Part shown: positions 60,630-64,000 of the stretch, one piece after another | How positions within the stretch are numbered: the stretch's first letter is position 1 | How the letters are laid out: each line of letters begins with the position of its first letter | DNA from: Gnetum montanum | Taxonomy: Eukaryota > Streptophyta > Gnetopsida > Gnetales > Gnetaceae | Assembly (NCBI GenBank): GCA_015680685.1 | Contig: MNCI01004721.1 | Span: 218,536-282,535, forward strand | DNA: 64,000 nt | Direction of reading: 5' to 3' | Position numbers and translations under genes: made by a program | The notes under the pieces: generated by a model | The model's database searches: none | What the model saw: only the letters and a program-made list of their open reading frames with translations | Told to the model about the DNA's origin: nothing

Positions 60630-61236
60630 TCAACTTTAAATAAATTCTCAAGATTAGAAATTCATTTTTCAAAATTGTTTTTCCTCTTTCTATTCAAACC
60701 ATAGAGTTTAGAAGCTTTATTTCAAGTAATCTAGTTATCATGCATGTGTAGAGAAGAAACTCTAGTGATACCAAATCTACTCCAAGTGGTACATAATATA
60801 GATGCATTGGTAGGCTAAGTTGCTTCATTAAAAGTAAGCCACCATTAACTAATTTGCTCAAGTATATCCTTTGAAACTGTAATATGATTGTAATCCTAAT
60901 ATTTACAAAGCTTGCACCATGTCTTCCAAATTTATTTAAAATTGGGGAACCATGAATAAAAATGGCTTGAGGAAAAAGAAGACAATGAAGAAAGTTATTA
61001 CAAAACAAACTATCATCATTCTTAGGTTTTCATCTAAACATCACCTTCCTTAATGCACTTTGCAATTTATTTTGTTGCAAGAGAAATACCCTAGTTAGAA
61101 TAATTAATGAATTTAAGTCCTCCATCTTTCTTACTACTAGTGCAAATGCTCCAAGGAACTCTAGAAAAACCTTTTCTATGTTGCTTAGTAGACCAAAGAG
61201 ACTAATGAATAATATAATTAATTCTCTCATTATAAG
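60630..61236 (-). pseudogene. LINE reverse transcriptase C-terminal fragment
   Basis: Minus-strand translation from about 61215 gives SLWSTKQHRKGFSRVPWSIC, TSSKKDGGLKFINYSN and GISLATK (about 61070-61200). This matches the W...G..VPW...C.PK..GGL end of plant L1-type RTs. Later WLTFNEAT.PTNASIL can be read near 60800-60850. Stops are common. No endonuclease or catalytic RT motif is in the window. The right end is cut by the J LTR at 61237. Confidence 0.7.
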
Positions 61237-62088
61237 TGATGAGTGGTGAGATACCCTTACACTCAACCATATGAATACGAGCGTTCACGCACGATCTGGT
61301 TGAACTCCACAAACAGGCTAGTTGTGGTATCTAGATAGTTACACATTGATCGTAATTCGCTATCTTCCCACCTAGAATAGTATTTTCTTTGTCACGTATG
61401 GTTCAGTCCAAAGTGAGGTATATGATGTGTTTCCTATCACTATGCTGCTCCTAAGGATAATAGAGAATAACCTTGATTAAGCTAACGAGTAATACGAAGA
61501 AAAATCTAAGCTAGACTAAGTGCGATGAGCATCCATCCTTAATCATCCGTACACATCTTGGACTTCATGTACTACTTCTGGGATTACCAAGTGCATGTTA
61601 CTTAAGCACTCCTAGATACACTACTGGGATACCAAGTGGTGACACTTAAATGCTCATGATTAAGTTGTACTCATTCCACATGTATCAATAGGAAATGTAA
61701 ATGACAATAAAGGAAATATGGATTAAAAGACAACAATAAACAATTAACAATGAAAGAAATTAAAAGCTAAGTGAATGCTACAATGATGGAATAATCTTGA
61801 TCTTTACTGTCGATCATGTTCGTGTCCAAGTACGTCACACTCAAATAATGGTTCCATACAATTATAATCATCACACTGCAGGCATGCACTNGAAATTAAC
61901 TGCAACTAACAAAAAAGACTCTATTCCTACACTTACTTTATCCCCTTTTCCTATGCACCTAAATGTGGTATTTATAGGCTTATACAGAAACCACGATATT
62001 GTGTATTCGATATCGTTATCTAGGCTATGATATCGCATACCCAATATCAAGGATCTGATATCAGGGCCTCGCAAAACACAATTCATCA
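61237..62088 (-). repeat. 3' LTR of element J
   Basis: 852 bp, minus-strand TGATGAATTGTG ... CACTCATCA. GATATC-type boxes are at 61995-62065, a minus-strand TATA box (TATTTATA) at 61969-61976, and a single N at 61891. The left flank is ATAAG. It lies next to a CATGGGGGTA polypurine tract. Confidence 0.85.
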
Positions 62089-62099
62089 TACCCCCATGA
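62089..62099 (-). promoter_or_regulatory. Polypurine tract of J
   Basis: Minus-strand TCATGGGGGTA, preceded by GGACGAGTTATTATTCAC. This is the same context as in C and coiled-coil element 1. Confidence 0.8.
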
Positions 62100-62256
62100 G
62101 TGAATAATAACTCGTCCTTGAGTTAGAAAAAATGAGAATGGGTTCGATTGATTACACAATGGATAGGTATGGGATTACTCATGCCACAGTGCGGTATTGA
62201 ATAAAACAAAATTGAGACACATACACCGATTTGACAAAGGACAAAATTTATTAGAC

Positions 62257-64000
62257 TCATGTGGTTCCTGGTGCCGATGATTCCTCTATGAGTCTCTTCC
62301 CCTTATCTTGTGCTCCAGGTTTTGGAAATTGATGTTTTTGAAGGAGTTCCTGGAGCTTTTCTTCTTCAATTCGAGGATCCTATGCCATGCATGCTAATGC
62401 TCCAATGTTTGATGAAGTCGGCACCTCCCATGGACATGGAAGTTGCAAAAACATCTAGCTGGCCTTGACATACCAACCCACAAATAGTCATCGTTCCTCT
62501 TCATAGGCTCTAGCTTTGTCCTTGTATTCCTGGTAGTCCATGAGCTGTCGAGCCAAATCTGTCGTGACATCCTTTTGTCCTTAGTAGCTAGCCTTGACCA
62601 CCTCTCCACTTCTAATTTCTATAGTGTCTTCTTGTACTCAGCAAATTCTATTTCATACTTTACGTAGGTGGTTGCTACCTGCTTCTCCAATTTTGTTCTT
62701 AGGCGTCTTGCTGTCAACATGGCCAAGTTGGCATATCGTAGGTTTGCCAACTCTATGTACTCTATAAGGTCTTGTATCTGCAGGTCCTGGCTTTTCAGTT
62801 TGGCTTGGTGTGCGAAGGCATAAGTATCTAGTATGGTTTTCCAATCAGTGTTTTCAGCACTAAGAGTATTAATATGGGCTTTGGCCATATGGATTTCTTT
62901 TTCTATTACCTGTTTGTAAATCCCCACATGATCTTAGAAGTGCTCTTTGAGCTTCTCATGTTGCTTGGCCTCATTCTGCCATGCACTTATTTCAATTACT
63001 ATCTTTTGACAAATCATGCGTACCTCCTCCATTGAGAGGGTTTTGTTTTCTCTAGCCAAGGGATTCATGTCCTAGTTGACCTTATTAATTATTCCCGCAA
63101 TTGCTGAATATTTTCTTCGAGAATATTCTTTTGTTTTTCCATTGTAGTCAACCAAAGATTGTTAGCGGCAAGTTATCTATTTTCCTCTTGTAAGGCCTTG
63201 ATTATTTTAGCATGTGCATATGTTTAAGCTTGTGCCTTGGAAGCATCCCAATTGGCCTTTTCTTTTTCCTCTACCACTCTTTTATTCTCTACCAATAATT
63301 TATTTAGTTTCTCTATCTAAAAGGACTCTAGCTGGTCTATAGGGATGAATTGGGATGGATCCCGCTGTGCAGCTTACAGGGTGAAGAGCTTTTCTTGGAG
63401 TCTTTTTAACTCCTCCTCTACATGCTCGGCCCTGAACTCTGCCACGACTAGCTTCCCTTTTGTGGAGATGAGGTCTAACTGAGTTGTTATGACATCTTAA
63501 GGAATGTTAAATAGGGACGTCATCACTTTTCCTATCTACAGCAACAGATCTAGAACATCCTCATGCTCTGCAAGAATCATCGAGGGACAGGCCAAAGTTT
63601 GAGCATCGTGTGCTCCTGTAAAATCTACCGGTGGCACAACAAGGACATTGAATGATTCTTTTATGTTGTCTGTGACCACTTCTATGGATCCCATTGCATC
63701 TTGGTGTTGCATGACCACTACTGTGGCACCTTCACTAGTTTTTAATTGTACCTGAAAGGATGTACCATTTCTAGATATCTATTGTGACCAGTGTGATTCC
63801 CCTCCTCTTGTTTGGATCGATACTTCACCCCATGTGTGATCAATTAAGACCATGGGTCGTACGACATCATCAATGACCCTAAAGAAGATTGGCCTCATCA
63901 CAGCTTCCCCAACTGACTATTTTAGCAATGGCCTTGAGATGGCTCATTGATGGTTGATAGTCTTGCGGTAATGATGGCGGTTGGTCTTGCTAGCCTGTAA
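62257..64000 (-). pseudogene. Coiled-coil ORF, copy J (N-terminus beyond window)
   Basis: This is the best preserved C-terminal part of the unfamiliar ORF. On the minus strand: RPIFFRVIDDVVRPMV, IDHTWGEVSIQTRGGES, NGTSFQVQLKTSEGATVVV and MQHQDAMGSIEVV (63690-63910). AEHEDVLDLL follows, then long heptad-like stretches: EKLNKLLVENKRVVEEKEKA, ALQEENR, EKQKNILEENIQQL (63090-63330). Next are LQIQDLIEYIELANLRYANL and AMLTARRLRTKLEKQVATTY (62650-62790), CPWEVPTSSNIGALA, EEEKLQELLQKHQFPKPG and a C-terminal EESSAPGTT with stop TGA at 62257. Stops are few and mostly CAG/CAA decay. The middle part reads like a beta-rich domain and the C-terminal half as coiled coil. Function is unknown. Confidence 0.75.

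Overview
This 64 kb window looks like intergenic heterochromatin from a large plant genome. The sequence is AT-rich and I see no host protein gene, rRNA or tRNA gene. Almost everything is nested, decayed LTR retrotransposon. The plant assignment rests on Ty3/gypsy and Ty1/copia polyproteins of plant type, primer sites matching plant tRNA-Asp and initiator tRNA-Met, and dense C-to-T / G-to-A decay (CGA, CAA and CAG codons turned into stops) as expected of methylated plant repeats. I cannot name the species.

Left block (1-27476). Element B is a Ty3/gypsy element of chromovirus (Tekay/Del-like) type on the minus strand, with a tRNA-Met primer site and a right LTR of about 2.8 kb. Its left LTR is interrupted by the end of a + strand element carrying an unfamiliar coiled-coil ORF (1-4239). 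Its pol is interrupted by two + strand elements: C1 (6309-13379, gag only) and C (15323-22442, gag plus protease, flanked by a perfect CATAG duplication). B itself sits in an LTR fragment (26948-27476), which sits in the 3' LTR of another coiled-coil-ORF element, K.

Middle block (27477-48805), mostly minus strand. K (27477-about 31910) has its ORF split by a solo LTR (28175-28972, GTCTT duplication). A fragment of an Athila-like element, H, follows. A copia element, G (33381-37530), is inserted in the H integrase, and an Athila-like element, D, is inserted in G. D has protease, RT, RNase H and integrase (37531-about 45300). D is joined inside its gag to the gag-protease half of a second element, F (about 45300-48805), so the D/F unit is a recombinant with LTRs of two subfamilies.

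Right block (48806-64000). The F LTR is split by E (49494-55843), a gag-only copia-type element. Then come a tRNA-like SINE dimer with 19-bp target duplications (56472-56897), another gag-only element I (57289-about 60625), a LINE RT fragment, and the LTR plus ORF of a third coiled-coil element, J (61237-64000 and beyond).

How the parts relate. C1, C, I, D and F share tRNA-Asp primer sites (where the primer site is present), a gag with a CX2CX3HX4C-like knuckle, TATAAATA promoters, a G-rich polypurine tract before TGATGA-starting LTRs, and (C1, C, D) a roughly 2 kb conserved non-coding 3' region. D is the only one with pol, so C1, C and I look like non-autonomous partners of a D-like element. 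The coiled-coil elements have the same LTR ends and polypurine tract but carry a different ORF of roughly 900 codons in place of gag-pol. This is the most interesting candidate for something undescribed.
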